Positions 37,298 through 47,316 are shown, counted from the first letter of the stretch. The stretch: 64,000 bases of DNA from Streptomyces sp. NRRL F-6131 (GCA_000719695.1 JOHN01000031.1:47740-111739), one strand, 5' to 3'. Notes: a model not told the origin generated them from the letters alone. Made by a program: numbers and translations.

Positions 37298-38306
37298 GCC
37301 CATCCTGGAGGTCAAGGACCTGGTCAAGCACTACCCGCTGACCCAGGGCATCCTCTTCAAGAAGCAGGTCGGCGCCGTCAAGGCCGTCGACGGCGTCTCC
37401 TTCGAGCTGGCGAAGGGCGAGACGCTCGGCATCGTCGGCGAGTCCGGCTGTGGCAAGTCCACGCTGGCCAAGGTGCTGATGAACCTGGAGCGGGCCACCT
37501 CCGGCCAGGTGCTGTTCAAGGGCGAGGACATCTCCAAGCTGTCCGGCGCGGCCCTCAAGGCCGTCCGCCGGAACATCCAGATGGTGTTCCAGGACCCGTA
37601 CACCTCGCTGAACCCGCGCATGACGGTCGGCGACATCATCGGCGAGCCCTTCGAGATCCACCCCGAGGTGGCGCCCAAGGGCGACCGCCGCAAGGCGGTC
37701 CAGGACCTGCTGGACGTCGTCGGCCTCAACCCGGAGTACATCAACCGGTACCCGCACCAGTTCTCCGGCGGTCAGCGCCAGCGCATCGGCATCGCCCGCG
37801 GCCTCGCGCTCAAGCCCGAGATCATCATCTGCGACGAGCCGGTCTCCGCGCTCGACGTGTCCGTCCAGGCCCAGGTGATCAACCTGCTGGAGCAGCTCCA
37901 GAACGACTTCGAGCTCTCCTACATGTTCATCGCCCACGACCTCTCCATCGTCCGGCACATCTCCGACCGCGTCGGCGTGATGTACCTCGGCAAGATGGTC
38001 GAGATCGGCTCGGACGAGGAGATCTACGAGAACGCCACCCACCCGTACACCCAGGCGCTGCTCTCCGCGGTGCCGGTGCCGGACCCGGCGGCGCGCGAGT
38101 CCCGCGACCGGATCATCCTGACCGGTGACATCCCCTCGCCGGCCAACCCGCCGTCCGGCTGCCGGTTCCGCACCCGCTGCTGGAAGGCGGAGGAGCGCTG
38201 CTCGACCGAGATCCCGCTGCTCGCGGTGCCCGAGGTGCTGAGCGGTGCGGCCAAGCACCAGTCGGCGTGCCACTTCGCCGCCGTCCGTGAGCCGGCCGCG
38301 GTCTGA
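37290..38306 (+). CDS. Peptide ABC transporter ATPase, OppF type, operon 1 (intact copy)
   Basis: A 338-residue ATPase, and the only complete OppF of the three in this window. Walker A is GESGCGKS at 50-57, the Q-loop is [13 protein letters not shown], the helical subdomain spans about 115-151 (DIIGEPFEIHPEV to NPEYI), the signature is FSGGQRQR at 158-165, and Walker B is IIICDE. The C-terminal part has [21 protein letters not shown] lies seven bases ahead of the ATG. It is a useful template for judging the two damaged paralogues and could in principle serve all three permeases. Confidence 0.95.
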   Translation: MAEPILEVKDLVKHYPLTQGILFKKQVGAVKAVDGVSFELAKGETLGIVGESGCGKSTLAKVLMNLERATSGQVLFKGEDISKLSGAALKAVRRNIQMVFQDPYTSLNPRMTVGDIIGEPFEIHPEVAPKGDRRKAVQDLLDVVGLNPEYINRYPHQFSGGQRQRIGIARGLALKPEIIICDEPVSALDVSVQAQVINLLEQLQNDFELSYMFIAHDLSIVRHISDRVGVMYLGKMVEIGSDEEIYENATHPYTQALLSAVPVPDPAARESRDRIILTGDIPSPANPPSGCRFRTRCWKAEERCSTEIPLLAVPEVLSGAAKHQSACHFAAVREPAAV

Positions 38307-38323
38307 TCCCGCGCCCGATCCGC

Positions 38324-38364
38324 CCGGAGGGGCCCGTAGCCGTTCGCGGCACGGGCCCCTCCGG
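38324..38364 (+). terminator. Terminator of opp operon 1
   Basis: A perfect 14-bp stem (CCGGAGGGGCCCGT and complement) with a 13-base loop lies 17 bases after the OppF stop, so operons 1 and 2 are separate units. Confidence 0.8.
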
Positions 38365-38521
38365 CGTTCCCGGGCCCGCTCGGGGCGCCGCGCGGGCCCG
38401 GGCCGGCACGTCAATCCAGGTCAGGCGCCGTGCACCCGTCCGGGGGTACCCGACTCGCGCCGCCACGGTGCCGCGCTTCTCATGGGGTGTGATGCGTCAC
38501 ACACCTTGAGGAGGGACCTCC

Positions 38522-40147
38522 ATGCCCGTGGCCACCCGTGCTCGATGGGTCCTCGCCGCAGCGACGTCCGTGGCCCTGGTGGCCAGCGGCTGCAGCAGCA
38601 GCGACGGGGGCGGCAGCAGCGGCTCGTCGGACAACAGCAAGACCTTCAGTTACCAGAGCAGCGAGCCGCAGAACCCGCTGCAGCCGGCCAACGCCAACGA
38701 GACCGGCGGCGGGCGCATCATCCAGAACCTCTTCAAGGGGCTGGTCGACTACGACCCCTCGAACGCGAAGATCCGGATGCAGGTCGCCGACAAGATCGAC
38801 ACCAGCGACTCGCAGACCTACACCATCACGCTGAAGGACGGCTGGAAGTTCCACGACGGCACCCCCGTGCACGCCAAGAACTTCGTGGACGCCTGGAACT
38901 GGGGCGCGACCGCGTCCAACAACCAGATCAACAGCTCCTGGTTCTCCGACATCGAGGGCTACCAGGACGTCCACCCGGCGAGCGGCCAGCCGGCCGCCAC
39001 CAAGATGTCCGGCCTGACCGTCGTCGACGACCTGAACTTCACCGTCAAGCTGAGCGGCAAGGTCTCGTACTTCGAGTACAAGCTCGGCTACATCGCCTTC
39101 TCCCCGCTGCCGGACGCCTTCTTCAACGACCCCGCCGGGTACGGGCAGAAGCCGGTCGGCAACGGCCCCTACCAGTTCGTCAGCTGGGACCACAACCAGC
39201 AGCTGGTCACCAAGGCCTTCCCGGACTACCAGGGCGTCGACAAGCCGAAGAACGGCGGTGTCGTCTTCAAGATGTACAGCACCGCCGAGGCCGCCTACGC
39301 CGACCTGCAGTCCAACAACCTGGACGTGATCGACCAGGTGCCGCCCTCCGCGCTCGCCACCTACAAGACCGACCTGGGCGACCGGGCCATCGACGCCCCG
39401 CAGGGCGCCATCCAGAACATCGGATTCACGCTCTACCAGGCCGACTGGGCCTCGCCGGACAAGGCGAAGGTCCGGCAGGGCCTGTCGATGGGCATCGACC
39501 GCGACACCATCACCAAGACGGTGCTCCAGGGCTCGCGCAAGCCGGCCACCGCCTGGGTGGCCGAGGGCGTCGAGGGCTACAAGGACGGTCAGTGCGGCGA
39601 GTTCTGCACCTTCAACGCCGCCAAGGCGAAGCAGCTGGTCACCGAGGGCGGCGGGGTCCCCGGGAACCGGCTGACCATCACCTACAACGCCGACGGCGGC
39701 CACAAGGAGTGGGTGGACGCGGTCTGCAACTCGATCCGGCAGAGCACCGGCGTGGACTGCGTGGGCGACCCGAAGCCCGACTTCAAGACCGCCCGCGCGG
39801 CGATCACCGGCCACCAGATCAACGGCGCCTTCCGCACCGGCTGGGTCCAGGACTACCCGCTGAACGCCAACTTCCTGGCGGACGTCTACCGCACCGGCGC
39901 CGCGTCCAACGACTTCGGCTACAGCAACCCGCAGTTCGACCAGCTCGCCACCCAGGCCGACCAGGCCGCCAGCGTGGCCGACTCGGTGACCGGCTACCAG
40001 CAGGCCGAGGCCGTGCTGGCCGGCGGCATGCCGGCCATCCCGCTCTGGTACTACCGGACCAACTCGGGCTACTCCACCAAGGTCCAGAACGTGAAGTTCG
40101 ACTCCTTCGGCAACCCGGCCTGGACCCAGGTCGAGGTCAAGGGCTGA
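38522..40147 (+). CDS. Peptide ABC transporter substrate-binding lipoprotein, operon 2
   Basis: A 541-residue family 5 binding protein, first gene of operon 2. The signal ends LVASGC with Cys24 as lipid anchor, then a Gly/Ser linker. Core blocks are YTITLKDGWKFHDGTPVHAK, VGNGPYQFVSWDHNQQLV and GHQINGAFRTGWVQDYPL. It has two extra Cys pairs (GQCGEFC, VCNSIRQSTGVDC) absent from the other two operon proteins, which suggests disulfides. It is clearly more distant from the operon 1 and 3 proteins than they are from each other, so it may bind other peptides. GAGGAGGG precedes the ATG. Confidence 0.93.
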   Translation: MPVATRARWVLAAATSVALVASGCSSSDGGGSSGSSDNSKTFSYQSSEPQNPLQPANANETGGGRIIQNLFKGLVDYDPSNAKIRMQVADKIDTSDSQTYTITLKDGWKFHDGTPVHAKNFVDAWNWGATASNNQINSSWFSDIEGYQDVHPASGQPAATKMSGLTVVDDLNFTVKLSGKVSYFEYKLGYIAFSPLPDAFFNDPAGYGQKPVGNGPYQFVSWDHNQQLVTKAFPDYQGVDKPKNGGVVFKMYSTAEAAYADLQSNNLDVIDQVPPSALATYKTDLGDRAIDAPQGAIQNIGFTLYQADWASPDKAKVRQGLSMGIDRDTITKTVLQGSRKPATAWVAEGVEGYKDGQCGEFCTFNAAKAKQLVTEGGGVPGNRLTITYNADGGHKEWVDAVCNSIRQSTGVDCVGDPKPDFKTARAAITGHQINGAFRTGWVQDYPLNANFLADVYRTGAASNDFGYSNPQFDQLATQADQAASVADSVTGYQQAEAVLAGGMPAIPLWYYRTNSGYSTKVQNVKFDSFGNPAWTQVEVKG

Positions 40148-40232
40148 CGAGTTCCCCCGCGCAGGCCCCGTCCTTCCCGCACGGAGGGCGGGGCCCCGGG
40201 CACTCGATCACATCTCCAGGAAGGAGGCTCGA

Positions 40233-41159
40233 ATGGGCAGTTATGTGCTGCGGCGGGTGCTGCAGATGATCCCGGTGTTCTTCGGCACCACACTGCTGAT
40301 CTTCCTGATGGTCTACACGCTGCCGGGCGACCCGGTCTCGGCGCTGTTCGGGGACAAGGCCGCGGACCCCGCCGTGGTGGCCAGCATCAAGCACAAGTAC
40401 TACCTCGACCAGCCGATCTGGAAGCAGTACCTGCACTACATGGGGAACCTCTTCCAGGGCGACTTCGGCACCAGCTTCACCGGCCGCCCGGTCAGCGACA
40501 TCATGGCGGACGCCTTCCCGGTCACCATCCGGCTGGCCCTGATGGCCTTCGCCTTCGAGATGGTCTTCGGCCTGCTGCTGGGCCTGGTCTCCGGGCTGAA
40601 GCGCGGCAGCGTGCAGGACACCCTGGTGCTGGTGCTCACCCTGCTGGTGATCTCCATCCCGGTCTTCGTGCTGGCGTACATCGCCCAGACGGTGTTCGCC
40701 ACCAATCTGGGCTGGGTCACCCCGACGGTGCAGGACTCCAAGGACCTCTCGCAGCTGATCCTCCCCGCCGTGGTGCTGGGCTCGCTCTCGCTCGCGTTCG
40801 TCGCCCGGCTCACCCGGACCTCGATCGGCGAGAACCTGCGAGCCGACTACATGCGCACGGCGGTCGCCAAGGGCCTGCCCCGGCGCACCATCGTCTCCCG
40901 CCACCTGCTGCGCAACTCGCTGATCCCGGTGGTCACCTTCCTCGGCACCGACCTCGGCGCGCTGATGGGCGGCGCGATCGTGACCGAGGGGATCTTCAAC
41001 GTGCAGGGCATCGGCAACGTCCTGTACCGGGCGATCAACCAGAAGGAGGGGCCCACCGTGGTCGGCATCGTCACCGTGCTGGTGATCGTCTACCTGGTGG
41101 CCTCCCTCGTCGTCGACCTGCTCTACGCGGTCCTGGACCCGAGGATCCGCTATGCCTGA
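40233..41159 (+). CDS. Peptide ABC transporter permease, OppB type, operon 2
   Basis: A 308-residue permease subunit with about six helices. It begins MGSYVLRRVLQMIPVFFG and has LPGDPVSALFGD after helix 1. The ATPase-docking loop is DYMRTAVAKGLPRRTIVSRHLLRNSLIP. AGGAGG lies ahead of the ATG. It overlaps the OppC gene by eight bases, exactly as in operons 1 and 3. Confidence 0.94.
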   Translation: MGSYVLRRVLQMIPVFFGTTLLIFLMVYTLPGDPVSALFGDKAADPAVVASIKHKYYLDQPIWKQYLHYMGNLFQGDFGTSFTGRPVSDIMADAFPVTIRLALMAFAFEMVFGLLLGLVSGLKRGSVQDTLVLVLTLLVISIPVFVLAYIAQTVFATNLGWVTPTVQDSKDLSQLILPAVVLGSLSLAFVARLTRTSIGENLRADYMRTAVAKGLPRRTIVSRHLLRNSLIPVVTFLGTDLGALMGGAIVTEGIFNVQGIGNVLYRAINQKEGPTVVGIVTVLVIVYLVASLVVDLLYAVLDPRIRYA

Positions 41160-42150
41160 CATGCACGACGAGAGCTCCTACGAACCGCACCCCAAGCCGG
41201 GAGTGGACCATTTGGACTACGCCGGCGAGCAGGGGATGGCGGTCGAGCAGGAGACCCTGGTCGAGCCGGACCCGGCCAAGCGGGAGCAGGCCCGCAGCCT
41301 CTGGGGCGACGCCTGGCGGGACCTGCGGCGGCGTCCGATCTTCCTGATCTCGGCGGTGCTGATCCTGCTGCTGATCGTGATGGCGATCTTCCCCGGGGCG
41401 TTCACCGACGCCGACCCGCGCAAGGCGGACCTGGTCAACGACTACCTCAAGCGGCCGGACTGGACGGACTTCTTCGGCGCGGGCTGGTTCGGCTACGACG
41501 GCCAGGGCCGGTCCATCTACGCCCGGGTGATCTACGGCGCCAGGGCCTCGATCACCGTCGGCATCTTCGTGACCGCGACGGTCACCCTGCTCGGCGGACT
41601 GACCGGCATGGTGGCCGGCTACTTCGGCGGCGCCGTGGACGCGGTGCTCTCCAGGATCATCGACATCTTCTTCGGCATCCCGCTGCTGCTCGGCGCGCTG
41701 GTGCTGCTGAACGCCTTCTCCACCCGCACGGTGTGGACCGTGGTGGTCGCGCTGGGCGTGCTGGGCTGGACCCAGATCGCCCGCGTCATGCGCGGTGCGG
41801 TGCTGACGGTCAAGCAGGCCGACTACGTGATGGCCGGGAAGGCGCTCGGCGCCGGCACCGGCCGGCTGATGTTCCGGCACATCCTGCCGAACGCGGTGGC
41901 CCCGGTGATCGTGGTGGCCACCATCGCCCTGGGCGGCTACATCGCCACCGAGGCGACGCTGAGCTTCCTCGGCATCGGCCTGCAGGACCCGACCATCTCC
42001 TGGGGCATCGACATCTCCTCCGCCCAGAAGGTGATCCGGACGGCGCCGTTCGTGCTCTTCTTCCCGGCCGCGGCGCTCTCCATCACCGTCCTGGCCTTCA
42101 TCATGCTGGGCGACGCGGTGCGCGACGCCCTCGACCCGAAGCTTCGCTGA
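41152..42150 (+). CDS. Peptide ABC transporter permease, OppC type, operon 2
   Basis: A 332-residue permease subunit with an acidic N-terminal tail of about 60 residues before the first helix (IFLISAVLILLLIVMAIF). The docking loop is DYVMAGKALGAGTGRLMFRHILPNAVAP, and the protein ends LGDAVRDALDPKLR like its paralogues. It is followed 15 bases later by the OppD gene. Confidence 0.94.
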   Translation: MPDMHDESSYEPHPKPGVDHLDYAGEQGMAVEQETLVEPDPAKREQARSLWGDAWRDLRRRPIFLISAVLILLLIVMAIFPGAFTDADPRKADLVNDYLKRPDWTDFFGAGWFGYDGQGRSIYARVIYGARASITVGIFVTATVTLLGGLTGMVAGYFGGAVDAVLSRIIDIFFGIPLLLGALVLLNAFSTRTVWTVVVALGVLGWTQIARVMRGAVLTVKQADYVMAGKALGAGTGRLMFRHILPNAVAPVIVVATIALGGYIATEATLSFLGIGLQDPTISWGIDISSAQKVIRTAPFVLFFPAAALSITVLAFIMLGDAVRDALDPKLR

Positions 42151-42165
42151 GCGAGGGGACGCATC

Positions 42166-43218
42166 GTGACCACAGCAGTCGACACCGGCACCTCCCGCCG
42201 GGAGGCACCGTACGAGGGCCCGTTGCTCGACGTCCGGGACCTGCACGTCGAGTTCGTCACCCGGGACGGGGTGGCGCGGGCGGTCAACGGGGTCAGCTAC
42301 AGCGTCCGGGCGGGCGAGACGCTGGCGGTGCTCGGCGAGTCCGGCTCGGGCAAGTCGGTGACCGCGCAGGCGATCATGGGCATCCTGGACATGCCGCCGG
42401 CCCGCATCCCCCGCGGCGAGATCCGCTTCCGCGGGCAGGACATGCTCGCGATGGACAAGGAGCAGCGGCGGAAGATCCGCGGCCAGAAGATCGCGATGAT
42501 CTTCCAGGACGCGCTCTCCTCGCTCAACCCGGTGCTGACCGTGGGCTTCCAGCTCGGCGAGATGTTCCGCGCCCACCACAAGAGCTCGCGCAAGGAGGCC
42601 AAGGAGAAGGCCGTCGAGCTGATGGAGCGGGTGCGCATTCCGGCCGCCAAGGACCGGGTCAACGACTATCCGCACCAGTTCTCCGGGGGCATGCGCCAGC
42701 GCATCATGATCGCCATGGCGCTGGCGCTGGAGCCCGACCTGATCATCGCCGACGAGCCCACCACGGCCCTGGACGTCACCGTCCAGGCCCAGGTGATGGA
42801 CCTGCTCGCGGAGCTCCAGGCCGAGTACCACATGGGCCTGATCCTGATCACCCACGACCTGGGCGTGGTCGCGGACGTCGCGGACAAGATCGCGGTGATG
42901 TACGCCGGCCGGATCGTGGAGACGGCCCCGGTGCACGAGCTGTACGCCCGCCCGGCGCACCCGTACACCCGCGGGTTGCTGGACTCGATCCCGCGCCTGG
43001 ACCAGAAGGGCCAGGAGCTCTACGCGATCAAGGGCCTGCCGCCCAACCTGCTGCGGATCCCGCCGGGCTGCGCGTTCAACCCGCGCTGCCCGCGGGCCCA
43101 GGACATCTGCCGCGAGCAGGTGCCGGAGCTGTTCCCGGTCATGGAGGACGACGGCACCGAACTGGCCGGGCGGGGCAGCGCCTGCTTCTTCTGGAAGGAG
43201 ACCCTCCATGACCGTTGA
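42166..43218 (+). CDS. Peptide ABC transporter ATPase, OppD type, operon 2
   Basis: A 350-residue ATPase starting with GTG, with GAGGGGAC ahead. Walker A GESGSGKS, the Q-loop [13 protein letters not shown], signature FSGGMRQR, Walker B LIIADE and the ITHDLGVV switch are all intact, as is the C-terminal [15 protein letters not shown]. Its 3' end overlaps the OppF pseudogene by eleven bases. Confidence 0.95.
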   Translation: MTTAVDTGTSRREAPYEGPLLDVRDLHVEFVTRDGVARAVNGVSYSVRAGETLAVLGESGSGKSVTAQAIMGILDMPPARIPRGEIRFRGQDMLAMDKEQRRKIRGQKIAMIFQDALSSLNPVLTVGFQLGEMFRAHHKSSRKEAKEKAVELMERVRIPAAKDRVNDYPHQFSGGMRQRIMIAMALALEPDLIIADEPTTALDVTVQAQVMDLLAELQAEYHMGLILITHDLGVVADVADKIAVMYAGRIVETAPVHELYARPAHPYTRGLLDSIPRLDQKGQELYAIKGLPPNLLRIPPGCAFNPRCPRAQDICREQVPELFPVMEDDGTELAGRGSACFFWKETLHDR

Positions 43219-44204
43219 CGGGCCCGACGCGGTCGACCCGCCGGTGGAGGCCGCCTTCGCCCAGGAGGTCGCGCCCGGTGAGCCGATCCTCGAAGTGCGC
43301 GACCTGATCAAGCACTTCCCGCTCACCAAGGGCGTGCTGTTCAAGAAGCAGGTCGGCGCGGTGAAGGCGGTCGACGGGGTCTCCTTCGACCTCGTGCAGG
43401 GGGAGACGCTGGGGATCGTCGGCGAGTCCGGCTGTGGCAAGTCCACGCTGGCCAAGGTGCTGATGAACCTGGAGCCGGCCACCGGCGGTTCGGTCAAGTA
43501 CAAGGGCGAGGAGATCTCCCGGCTCTCCGGGGCCGGGCTGAAGGCCGTGCGCCGGAACATCCAGATGGTGTTCCAGGACCCGTACACCTCGCTGAACCCG
43601 CGGATGACGGTCGGCGAACCCGGAGTACATCAACCGGTACCCGCACCAGTTCTCCGGCGGTCAGCGCCAGCGCATCGGCATCGCCCGCGGCCTCGCGCTC
43701 AAGCCGGAGGTAATCATCTGCGACGAGCCGGTCTCCGCGCTCGACGTCTCGGTGCAGGCGCAGGTGATCAACCTGCTGGAGCAGCTCCAGGGGGAGTTCA
43801 ACCTCTCGTACATGTTCATCGCCCACGACCTCTCGATCGTCCGGCACATCTCCGACCGGGTGGGGGTGATGTACCTCGGCAGGATGGTCGAGATCGGCAG
43901 CGACCTGGAGATCTACGAGCACGCCACCCACCCGTACACCCAGGCGCTGCTCTCCGCGGTGCCGGTGCCGGACCCGGTGGCGCGGGAGAGCCGGGACCGG
44001 ATCGTGCTGACCGGTGACGTGCCCTCGCCGGCGAACCCGCCGTCCGGCTGCCGCTTCCGGACCCGCTGCTGGAAGGCGCAGGAGCGGTGCGCGGTGGAGG
44101 TCCCGCTGCTGGCGGTGCCGAGCTGGTTGTCCGGGCTCGCCGCCCACGAGTCGGCCTGCCACTTCGCGGCCGAGCGCGAGGGCCGTGGGCCGGAAAGCGG
44201 TTGA
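43208..44204 (+). pseudogene. OppF-type ATPase, operon 2, frameshifted by an internal deletion
   Basis: Compared with the intact OppF of operon 1, the sequence equivalent to 37633-37727 (95 bp) is missing at the junction 43616/43617, right after codons for NPRMTVG. As 95 is not a multiple of three, the frame shifts: the first frame runs on to 44017 with an unrelated tail, while the true OppF C terminus ([14 protein letters not shown] onward) is in another frame ending at 44204. Walker A (GESGCGKS) lies before the break and the signature and Walker B after it, so no working ATPase is made. The N terminus has about 24 extra residues. An assembly error is possible and should be excluded first. 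Confidence 0.82.
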
Positions 44205-44227
44205 CAGCGGGCCCGGGCCCCGTCGGC

Positions 44228-44265
44228 GGAGCGCGTCCTCCTCAGGGAGGGCGCGCTCCCCTTTT
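44228..44265 (+). terminator. Terminator of opp operon 2
   Basis: GGAGCGCG and CGCGCTCC pair, with an inner CCTCC / GGAGG stem, and are followed by CCTTTTG. Confidence 0.78.
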
Positions 44266-44425
44266 GTCCACCCGCCGACCTGCGGGAATTCCGTCGGGTG
44301 CCGCCGGCCGATCTTCGAAATAGATCATTACGCTTCGTAAAGCGTCGAATACCGGTACTGCCGGTCCGCTATTCGGAAAGCGGAGCCGGGGGTTCCGCGC
44401 GCGATATGGCGGAATTTGCCGAGCA

Positions 44426-44453
44426 TTGTCACGGGTTGGTCCCGGCATGTAAT
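44426..44453 (+). promoter_or_regulatory. Probable promoter of opp operon 3
   Basis: TTGTCA (44426-44431) and TGTAAT (44448-44453) are 16 bp apart and each one base off consensus. The start of transcription would leave a leader of about 175 bases. Confidence 0.4.
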
Positions 44454-44635
44454 TGAAACGAGATGTGACGGCGATTCCACCGAAGGGGTCGGGTGATCGA
44501 TAGTTGCTCTGCGCGTATCAGTGGTCACCTCGCCAGCTGTGCGGATCGCCCCTGAGATGTCGACCCCCGCCGTGCCCGGCACACCGGTGGCGGGGCGCCG
44601 TTCGTTCCTAAGCCCCTAAATCGAGGAGCAGTTGA

Positions 44636-46282
44636 ATGAGGCTCACCAAGACGATGCGCTGGACCGCGCTGGCGGCCTGCACCGCGCTCGCGATCTCCGC
44701 GTGCAGCACCAGCAGCGACAAGAAGTCCTCGGACGGGGCGAACGGGTCGGGCAAGAAGGGCGGCTCGATCAGCATCGAGTCGGGTGAGCCGCAGCACGGT
44801 CTGATCCCGCAGAACACCGCGGAGTCCGAGGGTGCCCAGGTGCTGGCGCAGGTCTTCGCCGGCCTGGTCGAGTACGACCGCAAGACCAACGAGCCGGGGC
44901 TGCGCGTCGCCGAGTCGATCGAGACCCCCGACAGCAAGGTCTGGACGATCAAGCTGAAGGACGGCTACACCTTCCACAACGGGGAGAAGGTGACCGCCCA
45001 GTCCTTCGTGGACGCCTGGAACTGGGGTGCCAACCAGGACAACGCGGCCGAGGGCCTGCCGTTCTTCTCGAAGATCGACGGCGCCGACGAGCTGGCCCCG
45101 GGCAAGGACAAGAAGCCGGCCACCGACAAGCTCAAGGGCCTGAAGGTGGTCGACGACAAGACCTTCACCGTCACCCTCAGTGCTCCGTTCTCGCAGTTCA
45201 AGGTCATGCTGGGCTACACCGCGTTCTATCCGCTGCCGAAGGCCTTCTTCCAGGACAAGAAGGCGTTCGAGGAGTCCCCGATCGGTAACGGCCCGTTCCA
45301 GATGGACGGGAAGTGGGAGCACAACCAGCAGATCAAGGTCAAGCGCTACGAGAACTTCCCGGCGTCGGACGGAAAGGCCAAGCTGGATTCCGTCACGTTC
45401 AAGATTTACGACAAGCTGGAAACGGCCTACAACGACCTCCGGGCCAACAACATCCAGATCACCAACAAGCTCCCGATCTCGGCGATGTCGACGGTCGCCC
45501 AGGAATTCGGTGACCGCTACATCTACAAGCCGGAGTCCGGCGTCGGCTTCATCGGCTTCCCGCTGGCGACCAACCCGGCCGCCTACGGCAAGCCGGAGAT
45601 CCGCAAGGCGATCTCGATGGCGATCGACCGCGAGGCGATCACCAAGACCATCTTCTCGGGCACCCGCGTCCCGGCCGACGACTTCATCAGCCCGATCATC
45701 CCGGGCTACCGCAAGGGCGCCATGGGCGACGCGGCGAAGTACGACCCGGCCAAGGCCAAGGAGCTCTTCACCCAGGCCGGCGGCGTTCCGAACAACGCGA
45801 TCGAGCTGGGCTACAACGCCGACGGCGGCCACAAGGAGTGGATGGAGGCGGTCGGCAACCAGCTGAAGAAGAACCTGGGCGTCGAGGTCACCTTCAAGCC
45901 GTTCGAGAAGTTCGGCAAGATCCTGGACGCGCTGGGCGACAAGCAGTACTCCGGTGCCTTCCGCATGGCCTGGCAGATGGACTACCCGTCCATGGAGAAC
46001 TACCTGCGTCCGATCTTCTCCAAGGTCGCGATCGAGAACGGCTCGAACTACGGCGGCTACGTCAACGAGCAGTTCGAGTCGCTCCTGTCGCAGGCCGACC
46101 AGGCGAAGAGCGTGGAGGAGGGCCAGAAGCTGTACCAGCAGGCCGACGACATCCTGATCAAGGACCTGCCGTACATCCCGGTCTACACCTACATGACCTC
46201 GGCGGCGTACACCAAGACCGTCAAGAACGTGGTCGTGGACGCGCAGAACCGCATCGACCTGGCCAACGTCGAGCTGGCCTGA
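44636..46282 (+). CDS. Peptide ABC transporter substrate-binding lipoprotein, operon 3
   Basis: A 548-residue family 5 binding protein. The lipobox is ISAC with Cys23. From GEPQHGLIPQNTAESEG onward it matches the operon 1 protein almost residue for residue, including WTIKLKDGYTFHNGEKVTAQ and IGNGPFQMDGKWEHNQQIKV, while the signal peptide and linker differ. At DNA level the stretch 45600-45766 and 33576-33732 differ at only a few bases. GAGGAG precedes the ATG by seven bases. The two proteins probably bind the same or very similar peptides. Confidence 0.93.
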   Translation: MRLTKTMRWTALAACTALAISACSTSSDKKSSDGANGSGKKGGSISIESGEPQHGLIPQNTAESEGAQVLAQVFAGLVEYDRKTNEPGLRVAESIETPDSKVWTIKLKDGYTFHNGEKVTAQSFVDAWNWGANQDNAAEGLPFFSKIDGADELAPGKDKKPATDKLKGLKVVDDKTFTVTLSAPFSQFKVMLGYTAFYPLPKAFFQDKKAFEESPIGNGPFQMDGKWEHNQQIKVKRYENFPASDGKAKLDSVTFKIYDKLETAYNDLRANNIQITNKLPISAMSTVAQEFGDRYIYKPESGVGFIGFPLATNPAAYGKPEIRKAISMAIDREAITKTIFSGTRVPADDFISPIIPGYRKGAMGDAAKYDPAKAKELFTQAGGVPNNAIELGYNADGGHKEWMEAVGNQLKKNLGVEVTFKPFEKFGKILDALGDKQYSGAFRMAWQMDYPSMENYLRPIFSKVAIENGSNYGGYVNEQFESLLSQADQAKSVEEGQKLYQQADDILIKDLPYIPVYTYMTSAAYTKTVKNVVVDAQNRIDLANVELA

Positions 46283-46371
46283 CGTCCAGTCCGAACGGTG
46301 CGCCGTCACGGGCGGCGCGGGCAACCCCCGCGCCGCCCGGCCTCGGCGTGCCCCGATCATGAGGAGACCGC

Positions 46372-47316
46372 ATGGGCCGCTATGTGGTCCGCCGGATCAT
46401 CCAGGCCATACCTGTGATCCTCGGCGCGACGTTCCTGATCTACGCACTGGTCTTCCTCCTGCCCGGCGACCCGGTGCAGGCGCTGGCCGGTGAGAAACGG
46501 CAGGACCCCGCCGTGGTGGCCGTCCTGCGGGACAGGTACCACCTCGACGACCCGTTCTTCGTCCAGTACTGGGACTACCTGACCGGCCTGTTCAAGGGCG
46601 ACTTCGGCGAGGACTACCGGGGCAACCAGGTCGTCGACGTGATGCGGCGGGCCTTCCCGTACACCATCAACCTGGCGTTCGTGGCCCTGGCCATCGAGAT
46701 GGTGGTGGGTGTCACCGCCGGTGTGGTCGCCGCCCTGCGGCGCGGCAGGTTCATCGACAACGTGGTGCTGATCTCGACCCTCATGGTCATCTCGATCCCG
46801 GTCTTCGTGATCGGCTTCGTGCTCCAGCTGCTCATCGGGGTGAAGCTCAACACCGACTACGGCATCGACTTCTTCCCGGTCTCCTTCAACGAGGAGGCCG
46901 GTTTCCGTTCCTACCTGCTGCCCGGCTACGTGCTCGCCTCGACCTCGCTGGCGTACGTCGCCCGGCTCACCCGGACCAGCCTGATCGAGGTCATGCGGGC
47001 CGACTACGTCCGGACGGCGGTCGCCAAGGGCCTCAGCCCGCTGCGGGTGGTGGTGCGGCACGGTCTGCGCAACGCGCTGATCCCGATCGTCACCTTCCTG
47101 GGCATGGACCTCGGCGGCCTCATGGGCGGCGCGGTCATCACCGAGGGCATCTTCAACATCCCCGGCGTCGGACACCAGCTCTTCCAGTCCGTCTACCTGC
47201 GGGAACGAACCATCGTCGTGGGCATCGTGAGCGCCCTGGTGATGGTCTACCTGTTCGCCAACCTGGTGGTCGACCTGCTGTACGCCGTCCTGGACCCGAG
47301 GATCCGCTATGAGTGA
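46372..47316 (+). CDS. Peptide ABC transporter permease, OppB type, operon 3
   Basis: A 314-residue permease subunit with about six helices, beginning MGRYVVRRIIQAIPVILG and with LPGDPVQALAGEKRQDP. The docking loop is DYVRTAVAKGLSPLRVVVRHGLRNALIP. It is the same length as the operon 1 OppB but differs throughout, in contrast to the near-identical binding proteins. GAGGAG lies ahead of the ATG, and the end overlaps the OppC gene by eight bases. Confidence 0.94.
   Translation: MGRYVVRRIIQAIPVILGATFLIYALVFLLPGDPVQALAGEKRQDPAVVAVLRDRYHLDDPFFVQYWDYLTGLFKGDFGEDYRGNQVVDVMRRAFPYTINLAFVALAIEMVVGVTAGVVAALRRGRFIDNVVLISTLMVISIPVFVIGFVLQLLIGVKLNTDYGIDFFPVSFNEEAGFRSYLLPGYVLASTSLAYVARLTRTSLIEVMRADYVRTAVAKGLSPLRVVVRHGLRNALIPIVTFLGMDLGGLMGGAVITEGIFNIPGVGHQLFQSVYLRERTIVVGIVSALVMVYLFANLVVDLLYAVLDPRIRYE

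Larger units (their letters stand above)
44205..44635. other. 431-bp intergenic region between operons 2 and 3
   Basis: After the operon 2 terminator this stretch is AT-rich for the genome. It has dyads ACGCTT-CGTA-AAGCGT (44330-44345) and TCCGCT / AGCGGA (44365-44384) and a likely promoter at 44426-44453. No gene is visible. Confidence 0.6.

Noticed and set aside
38307..38521. Readthrough from opp operon 1 into operon 2 as one ten-gene operon
   Set aside because: A 14-bp perfect terminator stem at 38324-38364 separates them, so independent units are more likely.
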